64,000 bases of DNA from Sinomonas atrocyanea (GCF_001577305.1 NZ_CP014518.1:186001-250000), one strand, 5' to 3'. Counted from the stretch's first letter, positions 38,513-46,681 are shown. The notes: generated from the sequence alone by a model not told the origin. Numbers and translations are program-made.

Positions 38513-39832
38513 GTGACCTCCGCAAGCACCTCCACCCCCCGCGCGCACGACGGCGCCGCCTCGCCCGCCGCCGTCGGCCTCCCTCCCGCGCTCCCCAGCC
38601 TCGACGCGGCGGCGCTCGACGCCGCCGATCCGCTCGCGCGCTTCCGCGACCGCTTCCTCGGGGCCGGCGGCCCGGACGGGGACGGCGTCATCGCCTACCT
38701 CGACGGCAACTCGCTCGGCCGCCCGCTCGCCGACCTCGGCGAGCGGCTGGCAGAGTTCACGGCCGGCCCGTGGGGCAACCGGCTCATCCGGGCCTGGGAC
38801 GAGCGGTGGATGGACGAGCCGGTCCGGCTGGGCGACCGCCTCGCCGAGGTCGTCCTGGGTGCTGGACCGGGGCAGACGGTCGTCGCGGACTCGACCTCGG
38901 TCATGATCTACAAGCTCGTCCGCGCCGCCCTCGACGCGCAGGGGCGCTCCGACGCGCGCCGGGACGAGATCGTCATCGACCGGGGGAACTTTCCCACCGA
39001 CCGCTTCCTCGTGGAGGGCATCGCGGCCGAGCGCGGCGCCACGATCCGGTGGATCGAGCCCGACCCCACCACCGGGGTGACCCCCGCGGACGTCGAGGCC
39101 GCGCTCTCGCCGCGCACCGCCGTCGTGCTCCTGAGCCACGTCGCCTACCGCTCCGGGTTCATCGCGGACGCGGCGGCGATCACCGACGCCGTGCACCGCG
39201 CGGGCGCGCTCGTGGTGTGGGACCTGTGCCACTCGGCCGGGTCGGTTCCCCTCGAGCTGGACGCGTGGGGCGTGGACCTGGCGGTGGGCTGCACGTACAA
39301 ATACCTCAACGGGGGCCCCGGCTCGCCCGCCTTCGGCTACGTGCGCGCCGGCCTCCAGGACCGGCTCCTCCAGCCGATCTGGGGCTGGATGGGCGCCGCG
39401 GACCCGTTCGGCATGACCGAGTCCTACACGCCCGCCTCCGGAATCCGCCGCTTCATCACCGGCACCCCGCCGATCCTCGCCATGCAGCCGCTGGCGGCCA
39501 TGGTCGAGGTCATCGCCGAGGCCGGCATGGACGCCATCCGCGCCAAGTCCGTGCTGCTCACCGAGTTCGCGGCGGCCCTGGCCGGACGGCTCCTGGCACC
39601 CTACGGCGTCGAGCTCGCGAGCCCGAGCGACCCCGCGGTGCGCGGCTCGCACATCACCCTCAACCACCCGCGCTTCCGCGAGGTCACGGCCGCGCTGTGG
39701 GAGCGGGGCGTCATCCCGGACTTCCGGCCCCCGCACGGACTGCGCATCGGTCTCTCGCCGCTGAGCACCTCCTTCGCCGAGCTCCAGGCGGGGATCGAGG
39801 CGATCCGGGACGTCCTGGCCGAGCTCGCATGA
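38513..39832 (+). CDS. kynU: Kynureninase
   Basis: 439 residues, a PLP enzyme of the aspartate-aminotransferase fold that splits kynurenine into anthranilate and alanine. The N-terminal extension (about 1-45) is Ala-rich. Family marks include YLDGNSLGRPL, GNFPTDRF, WDLCHSAG with the PLP-binding Asp, and GCTYKYLNGGPGSPAF with the Schiff-base Lys263. The GTG at 38513 is 3 bp after the kynA stop; an upstream ATG is not available. The stop overlaps the next start in ATGA. The anthranilate product could be reused in tryptophan synthesis or degraded further. Confidence 0.97.
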   Translation: MTSASTSTPRAHDGAASPAAVGLPPALPSLDAAALDAADPLARFRDRFLGAGGPDGDGVIAYLDGNSLGRPLADLGERLAEFTAGPWGNRLIRAWDERWMDEPVRLGDRLAEVVLGAGPGQTVVADSTSVMIYKLVRAALDAQGRSDARRDEIVIDRGNFPTDRFLVEGIAAERGATIRWIEPDPTTGVTPADVEAALSPRTAVVLLSHVAYRSGFIADAAAITDAVHRAGALVVWDLCHSAGSVPLELDAWGVDLAVGCTYKYLNGGPGSPAFGYVRAGLQDRLLQPIWGWMGAADPFGMTESYTPASGIRRFITGTPPILAMQPLAAMVEVIAEAGMDAIRAKSVLLTEFAAALAGRLLAPYGVELASPSDPAVRGSHITLNHPRFREVTAALWERGVIPDFRPPHGLRIGLSPLSTSFAELQAGIEAIRDVLAELA

Positions 39833-40743
39833 GCGCCGCCGGGCACGCCGGTGCCCCCGTCCGCCTCGAGGAGCCCGCCCACCTCGAGGCCCCTGCCCCG
39901 CTCGAGGAGCCGCGGGTCGCGGACGACATGGTCTCGCGGCCCGGCAGCGCGGTCTCGCTCTTGCGCACGGTCGTGGGCCTGTACCTGCGCGAGGCGGGCG
40001 GCTGGATGCCGGCAGAGGCGTTCCTCGCCCTGCTCGGCACCCTCGGCGTGCCGGTCCCGCAGGCGCGGACCGCGCTGAGCCGGGTCAAGGGACGCGGCCT
40101 GCTGACGGCGGAGGCGCGCGACGGCGTGGCCGGCTTCGCGCTCGCCCCCGGGGCCGCGGCGATGCTCGCCCGCGGCGACCGGCGCATCCACGAGCCGCGC
40201 AGCATGGCGGCCGACGGCGAGTGGTGCCTCATCGTCTTCTCCATCCCGGAGACGATGCGCGACGCCCGGCACCAGCTGCGCAAGCAGCTGATGTGGATCG
40301 GCTGCGGAACCGTCGAGGCGGGGGTGTGGATCTGCCCGGAGTTCCTGCGCGGCGAGGTCGAGGACGTCGTCGCCGGGCTCGGGCTCGCAGGCCACGTGGT
40401 GCTCTTCACGGCGCGCGGCCTGCCCGCGGGGGCCGCCGCGGCCGGGCAGGTGGGGCAGTGGTGGGACCTGGCCGGGATCGCGCGGCTGCATCAGGCGTTC
40501 ATCGACGGCCAGACGGGGGCCCCCTCGCAGAGCGGGGGGCCCGCGGAGAGCTTCGCCGCGTACGTCAGGTGCATCGACGCCTGGCGCGTCATCCCCTATC
40601 TCGACCCGGGCCTGCCGCCCGAGCTGCTTCCCGCCGACTGGCCCGGCCCCGAGTGCATCGCCCTCTTCTGCCGCATCCGCGAGGCGCATGCGGAGGCCGC
40701 TGCCGAGTTCGTCCGGCAGGCCCTCGCCACCGCCGGGGGCTGA
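39829..40743 (+). CDS. PaaX-family transcriptional regulator of the kyn operon
   Basis: 304 residues. The N-terminal winged helix (about 40-105, SLLRTVVGLYLREAGGWMPA, then QARTALSRVKGRGLLTAEA) is followed by the PaaX central and C-terminal domains (EWCLIVFSIPETMRDARHQL, GTVEAGVWICPEF, and the C-terminal LDPGLPPELLPADWPG). PaaX proteins repress aromatic-acid catabolism, classically through phenylacetyl-CoA. Here the gene is translationally coupled to kynU (ATGA), so it probably controls tryptophan breakdown by sensing a kynurenine-pathway compound. A palindrome over the kynA -35 box is a candidate target. It is the last gene of the operon. Confidence 0.92.
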   Translation: MSAAGHAGAPVRLEEPAHLEAPAPLEEPRVADDMVSRPGSAVSLLRTVVGLYLREAGGWMPAEAFLALLGTLGVPVPQARTALSRVKGRGLLTAEARDGVAGFALAPGAAAMLARGDRRIHEPRSMAADGEWCLIVFSIPETMRDARHQLRKQLMWIGCGTVEAGVWICPEFLRGEVEDVVAGLGLAGHVVLFTARGLPAGAAAAGQVGQWWDLAGIARLHQAFIDGQTGAPSQSGGPAESFAAYVRCIDAWRVIPYLDPGLPPELLPADWPGPECIALFCRIREAHAEAAAEFVRQALATAGG

Positions 40744-40777
40744 GCCGCCCGCTCGCGTCCTGGCGCGCTGGCGTCCC

Positions 40778-41023
40778 TCAGGCGCTGCGGCCCGCGGCGT
40801 AGGAGCGCGCCGCCCTCGCCTGCTCGCGCGTGAGCTCCTCGATGCGGCCGCAGGCCAGGCAGAAGAGGGTGAACGGCCGGTGCCGCAGGGCGGCGCCGAA
40901 GGCCCGCGCGCTCCCGCCCACTGGTGCGATGGCGTGGTCCGCGAGCGTGTCGCAGGCCGGGCAGTGCAGGGCCGCGATGGTCAGGGTCTCCCGCTGCGGG
41001 GCTCCCGATGGGTTGTGACGCAT
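40778..41023 (-). CDS. Small zinc-ribbon protein, hypothetical
   Basis: 81 residues from an ATG at 41023 with an AGGGGGA site just upstream. Two CxxC pairs, CPAC at about residue 21 and CLAC at about residue 55, are placed as in zinc ribbons. A basic helical end, ELTREQARAARSYAA, follows. No named family is recognised. Such proteins often bind nucleic acid or act as small partner subunits. It is convergent with the PaaX gene (34 bp between stops) and on the same strand as the D-serine dehydratase-like gene upstream, with 132 bp between. Confidence 0.7.
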   Translation of the reverse strand: MRHNPSGAPQRETLTIAALHCPACDTLADHAIAPVGGSARAFGAALRHRPFTLFCLACGRIEELTREQARAARSYAAGRSA

Positions 41024-41155
41024 GTGTCCCCCTGCCCGTCCGCCGCGCCGGGCCGAGGCGGAGTCGTCTGGCTGGTGCAAGGCATCGAAATTGACAGGAT
41101 TTTACTCTTCTGTCACATGCCGGGCAAGAGGTCCTTGGGCACCCGCGGCGAGCGG

Positions 41156-42250
41156 TTACCGGTTCCGCCCCCGGGCGGCCACCTGCCAGCGGTCCACGAT
41201 CTCCCCACCGCTGACCACGGTGACCTCGTCGACGAGGTTCACGGCCACGCAGACGTGGTTCGGGACCACGCGCAGGCGCTCGCCGAGCGCGGGGAGGGCG
41301 GCGCCGTCCGGGAAGACCACGGTGGCGTGGTGCTCCGAGAGGCCGGTGATCCGTGCCTCGGGGACGTCGGCGAGCCGGCCGAACCCGGTGGCCCAACCCG
41401 GCCGGTCCCCGCCCAGGACCTTGCTGCCGGCATCGAGCACCACGCGCCGCGGCACGTCGGAGGAGCCCTCATGGCGGCTCACCACGGTCGCGGCGACGGT
41501 GAGGGCCACGTCCTCGGGCGCGCAGCGGCCCAGCTCGAGCTGTTGGGCATCGCCGAACACGTAGACACCGGGGCGGACCTCGTTGGTAGGCCCGGCCTCG
41601 GTGAGGAGGGCGCTCGGGGTGGACCCGCCGCTGACCCGGGTGACGTCGAACCCCGCCTCGGCGAGCAGCCGCGCCGATTCGGCGAGGGCCCGCCGCTCCG
41701 CCTCGGCCGCCTCGGCCGGCATGCCCGGGGCGTAGGAGTGGCCGGGGAAGGTGAAGACGCCGGCCACGCGCAGTCCGGCGTCCGCCGCCGCGCGCGCCAC
41801 CCCGACCGCCTGCTCGGGCGTCACCCCGCTGCGGTGGTGGCCGCTGTCGATCTCGACGAGGACCTCGACCTCGGCCCCGGCCAGATGGGCGCCCATCGCG
41901 CGGGCGGCCTCGGCCGAGTCGGTGCCCACCGCGACCCTCGCCCGATGCGCGAGCCGGCGGAGCCGTTCCCCGCTCCGCTCGGTGACCCAGAGGGGGTAAG
42001 CGATGAACAGGTCCGCGGCGCCGTGCTCGGCGAACACCTCGGCCTCGCCGATCGTGGCGACGGTGAGGCCCACGGCGCCGGCGGCCAGCTGCAGCGCGGC
42101 GATCTCGGGGATCTTGTGCGTCTTCGCGTGCGGTCGGAGGGCGAGGCCCTTGGCCGCCACGCCCGCGGCCATGCGCTCGATGTTCCGCCGCAGCGCGTCG
42201 GCGTCCACCATGATCTCGGGGGTGTCGATCTGCGGGGGGACAGCGCTCAC
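41156..42250 (-). CDS. D-serine dehydratase/D-threonine aldolase-like PLP enzyme (alanine racemase fold)
   Basis: 364 residues. The N-terminal TIM barrel has the PLP Lys in LALRPHAKTHKIPEIAALQ. The C-terminal beta domain has PNHVCVAVNL, whose His and Cys are the zinc ligands of the eukaryote-type D-serine dehydratase and D-threonine aldolase group. Products would be pyruvate and ammonia from D-serine, or glycine and an aldehyde from D-threonine. Sequence alone does not separate these. A GTG start at 42250 follows AGGAG at about 5 nt. It stands alone; the neighbours are a VOC protein (divergent) and the zinc ribbon. Confidence 0.92.
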   Translation of the reverse strand: MSAVPPQIDTPEIMVDADALRRNIERMAAGVAAKGLALRPHAKTHKIPEIAALQLAAGAVGLTVATIGEAEVFAEHGAADLFIAYPLWVTERSGERLRRLAHRARVAVGTDSAEAARAMGAHLAGAEVEVLVEIDSGHHRSGVTPEQAVGVARAAADAGLRVAGVFTFPGHSYAPGMPAEAAEAERRALAESARLLAEAGFDVTRVSGGSTPSALLTEAGPTNEVRPGVYVFGDAQQLELGRCAPEDVALTVAATVVSRHEGSSDVPRRVVLDAGSKVLGGDRPGWATGFGRLADVPEARITGLSEHHATVVFPDGAALPALGERLRVVPNHVCVAVNLVDEVTVVSGGEIVDRWQVAARGRNR

Positions 42251-42367
42251 GGTTGCTCCTGGGCTCGGGGTCGGGCGGAACCCAGCTTAGGCCGGGCGGG
42301 CAGGCGCGGCGCAGGCGCGGCGTCGGGCGCGCTGCCTGAGGCCTAGGCCGGCCTGCAGGAGCGTGCC

Positions 42368-42373
42368 TAGGCT
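42368..42373 (+). promoter_or_regulatory. -10 hexamer of a probable leaderless promoter (VOC gene)
   Basis: TAGGCT ends 6 nt before the ATG at 42380, and no ribosome site is close to that start. Confidence 0.5.
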
Positions 42374-42379
42374 GTGCGG

Positions 42380-42754
42380 ATGAGGATCAAGATGTGCTCC
42401 ATCCACGTGACCGACCCCGCCTCGGCCTTCGATTTCTACACCTCGGTCCTCGGCTTCGACTCCCTGCTCGCGATGCCCGAGGCGAACCTGTTCATCGTCA
42501 CCACCCCGGACTCCGGCGGCGTGGGCCTGCTGCTCGAGCCGAGCGACAACCCCGTCGCCGAGGCGTACCGCCGGGGCGTGTACGACGCCGGGCTGCCGGC
42601 CATCGTCCTGGGCTCGCCGGACGTGGTGGGGGACTACGAGCGCCTCCGCGACGCCGGGCTCGAGTTCCGGGGCGAGCCCGTTGAGGATCCCTCGGGCATG
42701 TCCGCCGTGTTCGACGACCGGCACGGCAACTGGATCCAGCTCCATCAGGACTGA
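42380..42754 (+). CDS. VOC (glyoxalase/bleomycin-resistance fold) protein
   Basis: 124 residues with the paired beta-alpha-beta-beta-beta modules of the VOC superfamily: KMCSIHVTDPASAFDFYTSVLGF at the start and FRGEPVEDPSGMSAVFDDRH, then GNWIQLHQ at the end. The metal-site His of the first strand and the terminal acidic/Gln position are conserved. The substrate is unknown: an oxygenase, lyase, epimerase or antibiotic-binding role are all possible for this fold. The ATG at 42380 is chosen because TAGGCT lies 6 nt upstream (leaderless). A GTG two codons earlier, at 42374, is the alternative. Confidence 0.9.
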   Translation: MRIKMCSIHVTDPASAFDFYTSVLGFDSLLAMPEANLFIVTTPDSGGVGLLLEPSDNPVAEAYRRGVYDAGLPAIVLGSPDVVGDYERLRDAGLEFRGEPVEDPSGMSAVFDDRHGNWIQLHQD

Positions 42755-42840
42755 AGCCTCCGGCCGCAGGGCCCGCCCGCACATCCGCGTCACAGCTTGG
42801 CGCGGGCAGCCTCACAGCGCGGCGCGCGAGGCTGGAGGGC

Positions 42841-43059
42841 ATGGAATCCTCGAACAGCCGCCGCCCTCGGCGCGCCCGCCTCCGGTCCGCGATCCTCGCC
42901 GCCCTGGGCGTCGCCGTGTTCGGCCTGGCGGCGCTGCCGGCCCAGGAGGCACAGGCCGCCGGCATCGTGGCCGGCGTCCGGCACGTCTCCGCGGTGGAGG
43001 GTGCGGCAGCGGCCGCGCAGCCGCCCGTGGCGTCGCGCCGGGACGGGCAGCAGGCCTAG
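42841..43059 (+). CDS. Putative small secreted protein, 72 aa
   Basis: A short frame with GGAGGG before the ATG. The translation has a basic start (SRRPRRARLRS), a hydrophobic stretch AILAALGVAVFGLAALP and an A-Q-A-A cleavage-like site, leaving a mature part of about 33 residues with no recognised motif. The frame has high G/C at third positions, as a real gene here should. No family is recognised and the mature part is very short, so it may be a chance frame. It is convergent with the DUF5997 gene. Confidence 0.4.
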   Translation: MESSNSRRPRRARLRSAILAALGVAVFGLAALPAQEAQAAGIVAGVRHVSAVEGAAAAAQPPVASRRDGQQA

Positions 43060-43101
43060 GGCGCCGGGGTGTCCAGCCGCGCGGCTCGGGCCGGGGGCGC
43101 C

Positions 43102-43557
43102 TCAGCCGTGGCGGCCGCCCCGCATCGACCGCTCCGCCGCGGCGCCGTGCGCCCCGGACGCCGCACGCGCCGCCTTCTCCTCTGCCGCGGCCTTGACGCG
43201 CCGCGCCTCCTCGCGCACCGCGGCCATGTTGGCCCGTTCCTCCTGGAGCCACTGCGGCCGGTTGTTGAGCAGCTCGGTGATCTGCTCCGTGGTGAGCGGC
43301 TCCGTGATGCCTCCGCGGGCGAGGCCCGAGATCGTCACGTTGAGCTTCTGCGCCACGACCGGACGAGGGTGCGGCCCGTGCTCGCGCAGCTCGGTGAGCC
43401 ACGCGGGCGGGTTCTCGCGCAGCTGGTCGAAGTCCTCGCGGGAGACCGTGCCCTCCTGGAACTCCGCGGGGGCGGCGGGCAGGAAGATCCCGAGCTTCTT
43501 GGCGGCGGTGGCCGGCTTCATGGACTGGGACGCGCTGCCCTGGGGGTTCGAGCTCAT
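43102..43557 (-). CDS. DUF5997 family protein
   Basis: 151 residues. The central part (about 12-100: MKPATAAKKLGIFLPAAPAE, PPAWLTELREHGPHPRPVVA and EQITELLNNRPQWLQEER) fits DUF5997, a family that in actinobacteria sits beside a LysR-substrate-binding-like gene. The C-terminus is an Ala/Arg-rich coil. It has no membrane segment or enzyme motif. The gene is divergent from the LysR-like gene with 22 bp between starts, so the two must share control sequences. The function is unknown. The L-N-V-T-I-S-G-L-A-R-G-G-I segment could be a helix-turn-helix, supplying the DNA-binding part its neighbour lacks; this is speculative. Confidence 0.85.
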   Translation of the reverse strand: MSSNPQGSASQSMKPATAAKKLGIFLPAAPAEFQEGTVSREDFDQLRENPPAWLTELREHGPHPRPVVAQKLNVTISGLARGGITEPLTTEQITELLNNRPQWLQEERANMAAVREEARRVKAAAEEKAARAASGAHGAAAERSMRGGRHG

Positions 43558-43567
43558 GGATCAAGGC

Positions 43568-43573
43568 TACCGT
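43568..43573 (+). promoter_or_regulatory. -10 hexamer of a probable leaderless promoter (LysR-like gene)
   Basis: TACCGT ends 6 nt before the ATG at 43580. It overlaps the leader of the divergent DUF5997 gene. Confidence 0.5.
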
Positions 43574-43579
43574 TGACGC

Positions 43580-44338
43580 ATGCAGTCCGAGAGTGCCCAG
43601 GCCCTGAAGGTTGCCTTCGTCGCGGGGGTCGCGCCGGGCAAGTGGTTCCACCGGTGGGAGGAGCGCTTCCCGGACGTGCCGCTGGCCTCCCTGATGGTCG
43701 ACGACGCCGACCAGCTCTCCGTGCTCCGCGACGGACGGGCGGACGTGGCCTTCGTCCGGCTCCCGGTGGACAGGGAGCGCGAACAGCTGCACGTCATCCC
43801 TCTCTACGAGGAGCTCCCTGTGGTGGTGGCCCCGAAGGGCCACGAGATCCAGGCCTTCGAGGAGATTCCCCTCGCCGAGGTCGAGGACGAGCTCTTCGAG
43901 TACGACGGCGGGCCCTCCGAACGCCTGGACCTCGTCGAGGGCGGTGCGGGGCTCGCGATCATGCCCATGTCGGTGGTGCGGCACTTCAACCGCAAGGATC
44001 TGCGCTATCGGCCGGTGACGGGCATGGACCCGTACGGGGTCGGGGTGGCGTGGCGGCGGGAGGACGAGTCCGAGCACGTCCAGGAGTTCATCGGCGTGGT
44101 CCGGGGGCGCAGTGCGAACAGCTCGCGGCAGGCTTCCGTGCAGCGGGACCAGGCCGAGGCCGCCAAGAAGCGCCGCGAGGACCGGGCCGCGTCGCAGTCC
44201 AAGGACGCCAAGGCCCGCAACGAGGCGAGCCGGGCGGCCAAGGCCACGCGCACGGGCGGCGGGCGCGGGCGTGCCTCAGGCAGGCGGGGGCCCTCGGCCG
44301 GTGGGCGTCCGGGCGCGGGGAAGCGCCGGGGCCCCTGA
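43580..44338 (+). CDS. LysR-type substrate-binding domain protein without a DNA-binding domain
   Basis: 252 residues. Residues about 9-180 match the periplasmic-binding-like effector domain of LysR regulators (LKVAFVAGVAPGKWFHRWEE, LRDGRADVAFVRLP, VVVAPKGHEI, GGAGLAIMPMSVVRHF). The usual N-terminal winged helix is missing and the ATG is well placed, so this is not a truncation of the visible frame. The C-terminal 70 residues are Lys/Arg/Gly-rich and could contact nucleic acid. Together with the divergent DUF5997 gene it forms a compact pair. Ligand and target are unknown. It starts without a ribosome site, 6 nt after TACCGT. Confidence 0.88.
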   Translation: MQSESAQALKVAFVAGVAPGKWFHRWEERFPDVPLASLMVDDADQLSVLRDGRADVAFVRLPVDREREQLHVIPLYEELPVVVAPKGHEIQAFEEIPLAEVEDELFEYDGGPSERLDLVEGGAGLAIMPMSVVRHFNRKDLRYRPVTGMDPYGVGVAWRREDESEHVQEFIGVVRGRSANSSRQASVQRDQAEAAKKRREDRAASQSKDAKARNEASRAAKATRTGGGRGRASGRRGPSAGGRPGAGKRRGP

Positions 44339-44430
44339 TCGGGCGACGGCCCTCCCGGCGCGACGTGTCCGCGGTTAGCCTGAGCAGGATGGAACGCTCT
44401 GCGGCGGCGAACGGCCACGGCCCGGCCTGC

Positions 44431-44457
44431 GCGGCGGGCACCGCGGGTGCCCGCCGC
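44431..44457 (+). terminator. Hairpin after the LysR-like gene
   Basis: GCGGCGGGCACC (44431-44442) pairs with 44446-44457 around a 3-nt loop. It lies about 90 bp past the stop and shortly before the next gene. Confidence 0.65.
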
Positions 44458-44493
44458 CGGTTCCTCCGCGTCGGCGGCAGGCGGTAGGGCGCC

Positions 44494-45291
44494 ATGGAGC
44501 AGACCGACCGCGCCAACCCCTTCGAGGGCATGCCCTCCTTCAGGCTCGGGTCCGGGCCGCCGCTCGTGGTGATCCCGGGGCTGACCCCTCGGCACGAGGT
44601 CCCGCGCGGGCCCGCCTTCCTCGCCGAGTCCCAGCCGCTGGGCCCCCTCGCGCGGCAGCGCGAGGTCTGGTGGGTGAACCGGCGCTCGGGGCTGCCCCCG
44701 GAGACCACCATGGCGGACATCGCAGCGGACTACGCCGAGCGGCTGCCGCGGTTCGGGGCGCCCGTGGACGTCCTCGGGATCTCCACCGGGGCGGCCGTGG
44801 CCCTCCAGCTGGCGCACGATCGTCCCGAACTCGTCCGCAGGCTCGTCCTCGTGGCGGGCGGCTGCCGGCTCGGGCCGGTGGGAAAGGCGGGCCAGCGGGC
44901 GCTCCTGCGCCGGCTCGAGGCCGGAGACCTCCGCGGTGCGGGGATCGAGATGGTCCGGCTCGGCGGGCTGCGTCCGGCAGCGCGCAGCCTCGAGAGCTGG
45001 GCCGGGTGGGTCATGGGCCCGCTCATGTACCGCGGCTCCACGACGGACGTCATGGCGGTGCTCCGCGCCGAGGACCGCTTCGACCTCACCGCGCGCCTCG
45101 CCGGCATCGAGGTGCCGACCCTCGTGGTGGGCGGCGACGAGGATGCTCCCTACGGCGCCACGGTGTTCCGCGAGACAGCCCGCGGGCTGCCGCGGGGGCG
45201 CCTGATCATCTACTACGGCCGCGGCCACGTCGGCATCCCGCTCGCCCCCAGCTTCGCCAGTGACGTCCTCGCGTTCCTCGACGTGCCCTGA
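44494..45291 (+). CDS. Alpha/beta-hydrolase fold protein
   Basis: 265 residues. The fold is shown by PPLVVIPGLTPRHEV (oxyanion region), VDVLGISTGAAVALQLAHD with the nucleophile Ser in G-x-S-x-G, LVVGGDEDAPYG with the acid, and a terminal GRGHVGIPLAP with the catalytic His. Its size and lack of signal peptide suggest a cytoplasmic esterase or peptidase-like enzyme with unknown substrate. An ATG at 44494 is used; TAGGGC lies just before it but with poor spacing. It is convergent with the NUDIX gene. Confidence 0.9.
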   Translation: MEQTDRANPFEGMPSFRLGSGPPLVVIPGLTPRHEVPRGPAFLAESQPLGPLARQREVWWVNRRSGLPPETTMADIAADYAERLPRFGAPVDVLGISTGAAVALQLAHDRPELVRRLVLVAGGCRLGPVGKAGQRALLRRLEAGDLRGAGIEMVRLGGLRPAARSLESWAGWVMGPLMYRGSTTDVMAVLRAEDRFDLTARLAGIEVPTLVVGGDEDAPYGATVFRETARGLPRGRLIIYYGRGHVGIPLAPSFASDVLAFLDVP

Positions 45292-45327
45292 CGCGCCGCA
45301 ACTGCGGGACCGGGCCGGCTGCGGGAA

Positions 45328-45798
45328 TCAGCCGAGGCGGGTGAGGAGCGCGTCGAGGATGGGGATCTGGCCCTTGACGAGCTTCACCCGGGCCACGGGC
45401 TCGCTGACCCACTCGGCGCGGTCCACTTCGGGGTACTCCTGGACGCGTCCCGAGCCCTTGGGCCACTCGAGGGCGAACGTGTTGCTCACGACGTCGGCCG
45501 GCTCGAACTCCGCCTCCGCCGCGAACGCCGTGATCACCTTGCCGGAGGGCTGCCGGAACTCGCCGAGATGCACGTAGTCGGCCTCGGGCGGCGGGCTGCC
45601 GATCTCCTCGGCGAACTCACGCTGGGCCGCGGCGAGGGGATCCTCGTCCCCCTCGCACAGCCCCTTGGGCACGGACCAGCCGTGCTCGTCCTTGCGGGCC
45701 CAGAACGGGCCGCCCATGTGGGCGATCCAGACCTCCAGCCCGTCCGGGGACCCGGCCGGGCGGCGGTACAGCAGGATGCCCGCGCTCCTCATCGGCAT
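45328..45798 (-). CDS. NUDIX hydrolase
   Basis: 156 residues. The Nudix box is GLCEGDEDPLAAAQREFAEE followed by I-G, matching G-x5-E-x7-R-E-U-x-E-E with a valid metal site. The N-terminus SAGILLYRRPAGSPDGLEVW and the KDEHGWSVPKG strand match the branch of bacterial Nudix proteins that act on dinucleotide or nucleoside diphosphate derivatives. The exact substrate cannot be told. GGAGG lies before the ATG. A strong terminator of the next upstream gene (45842-45881) separates it from the secreted repeat protein, so it has its own promoter. Confidence 0.94.
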   Translation of the reverse strand: MPMRSAGILLYRRPAGSPDGLEVWIAHMGGPFWARKDEHGWSVPKGLCEGDEDPLAAAQREFAEEIGSPPPEADYVHLGEFRQPSGKVITAFAAEAEFEPADVVSNTFALEWPKGSGRVQEYPEVDRAEWVSEPVARVKLVKGQIPILDALLTRLG

Positions 45799-45841
45799 GG
45801 AACCTCCATGGCCCCAGCCTACGAGACGCCGCCCTACGAGA

Positions 45842-45881
45842 CGCCGCCGGGGGCCGAGGAAGTCCTCGGCCCCCGGCGGCG
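45842..45881 (-). terminator. Terminator of the secreted repeat-protein gene
   Basis: CGCCGCCGGGGGCCGAGGA (45842-45860) is the exact reverse complement of 45863-45881 with only 2 nt between, so the last pairs open to form the loop. It lies 24 bp past the stop of the minus-strand gene. Confidence 0.85.
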
Positions 45882-45904
45882 GGCGGCTCTGCTGGCGTCA
45901 GGGC

Positions 45905-46459
45905 TCAGTGGCCGTGGTGCGATCCGCTGTGGTCGCCGGACTCCTGCTGGCCGTCCTGGGACGCGTGCTGCTGGGCCGCGCCAGGCACGTACTGGTGCAC
46001 CCACTGCGACACCCAGCGCGGAGCCGGGGTCGAGGGCCGGGAGTGGGCGGCGATGTAGGCCTGCTTGCCGACCTCCGAGGCCTGCTCGGCAGGGCCGCTC
46101 CCGTCCGAGGCGGCGCTCTGCGTCGGATCGGCCGTCTCGGTGGGCTCTGCGGTCTCGCTCGGCTCCGGCGACTCGGACTCGGTCGGCTGGGCGGACTCGG
46201 TGGGCTCTGCGGTCTCGCTCGGCTCCGGCGACTCGGACTCGGTCGGCTGGGCCGTTTCGGTGGGCTCTGCGGTCTCGCTCGGCTCGGGCGAGTCCGTCTC
46301 GGTCGGCTGGGCCGTCGACGTGGCGGTGGGCTGGTCTGCCGCGGGCTGGACGCCCGGGGCGGCGATGGCGGCGGCCGCGGCTCCGCCGAGGCTGATCGCC
46401 CCGGCGGCTACCGCAGCGACCACCAGCTTGTGCGAGGCAAGTGCGCTGAATCTGGACAT
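45905..46459 (-). CDS. Secreted repeat protein, Thr/Glu/Pro-rich
   Basis: 184 residues from an ATG at 46459 with AGGAGAG 6 nt upstream. A signal peptide or membrane anchor is at about 8-37 (KLVVAAVAAGAISLGGAAAA). Three 20-residue repeats (E-P-S-E-T-A-E-P-T-E-[ST]-x-Q-P-T-E-[ST] pattern) follow at about 47-107, made by a 60-bp DNA repeat. The end has a Trp-rich patch, WVSQWVHQYVPG, and a His/Ser/Gly tail. It probably spans or decorates the wall. There is no sortase motif. The function is unknown. The repeat is acidic and likely unfolded. Confidence 0.8.
   Translation of the reverse strand: MSRFSALASHKLVVAAVAAGAISLGGAAAAAIAAPGVQPAADQPTATSTAQPTETDSPEPSETAEPTETAQPTESESPEPSETAEPTESAQPTESESPEPSETAEPTETADPTQSAASDGSGPAEQASEVGKQAYIAAHSRPSTPAPRWVSQWVHQYVPGAAQQHASQDGQQESGDHSGSHHGH
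46141..46320 (-). repeat. Three tandem 60-bp repeats (in-frame minisatellite)
   Basis: Units start at 46141, 46201 and 46261 with TGGGCTCTGCGGTCTCGCTC. The first two are nearly identical and the third has a few changes. The period is 20 codons, so copy-number change keeps the frame of the secreted protein. Confidence 0.92.
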
Positions 46460-46681
46460 GAGATCTCTCCTGTTTCGGGGGACGTCTTCCCCGGGGGCAT
46501 CTGAGATGGCAAGTCTATGATTCGTGACAGGAGCTGTACATGTCACTACTGCACGCGACTATTTCAGAAAAGTTCATGTCGAGAGCATGGCTGCGGGCTC
46601 CCTGAGAGGCGCACCCAGCACCCACCCTGGCCCCTCCAACGCCGCGCCTCGAGCTGCCAGGGCGAGGACCGCAGTTGGCGC

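Noticed and set aside
44390..44488. A 32-codon frame MERSAAANGHGP... before the alpha/beta hydrolase
   Set aside because: It coincides with a strong hairpin (44431-44457) and has no ribosome site or homologue I recognise.
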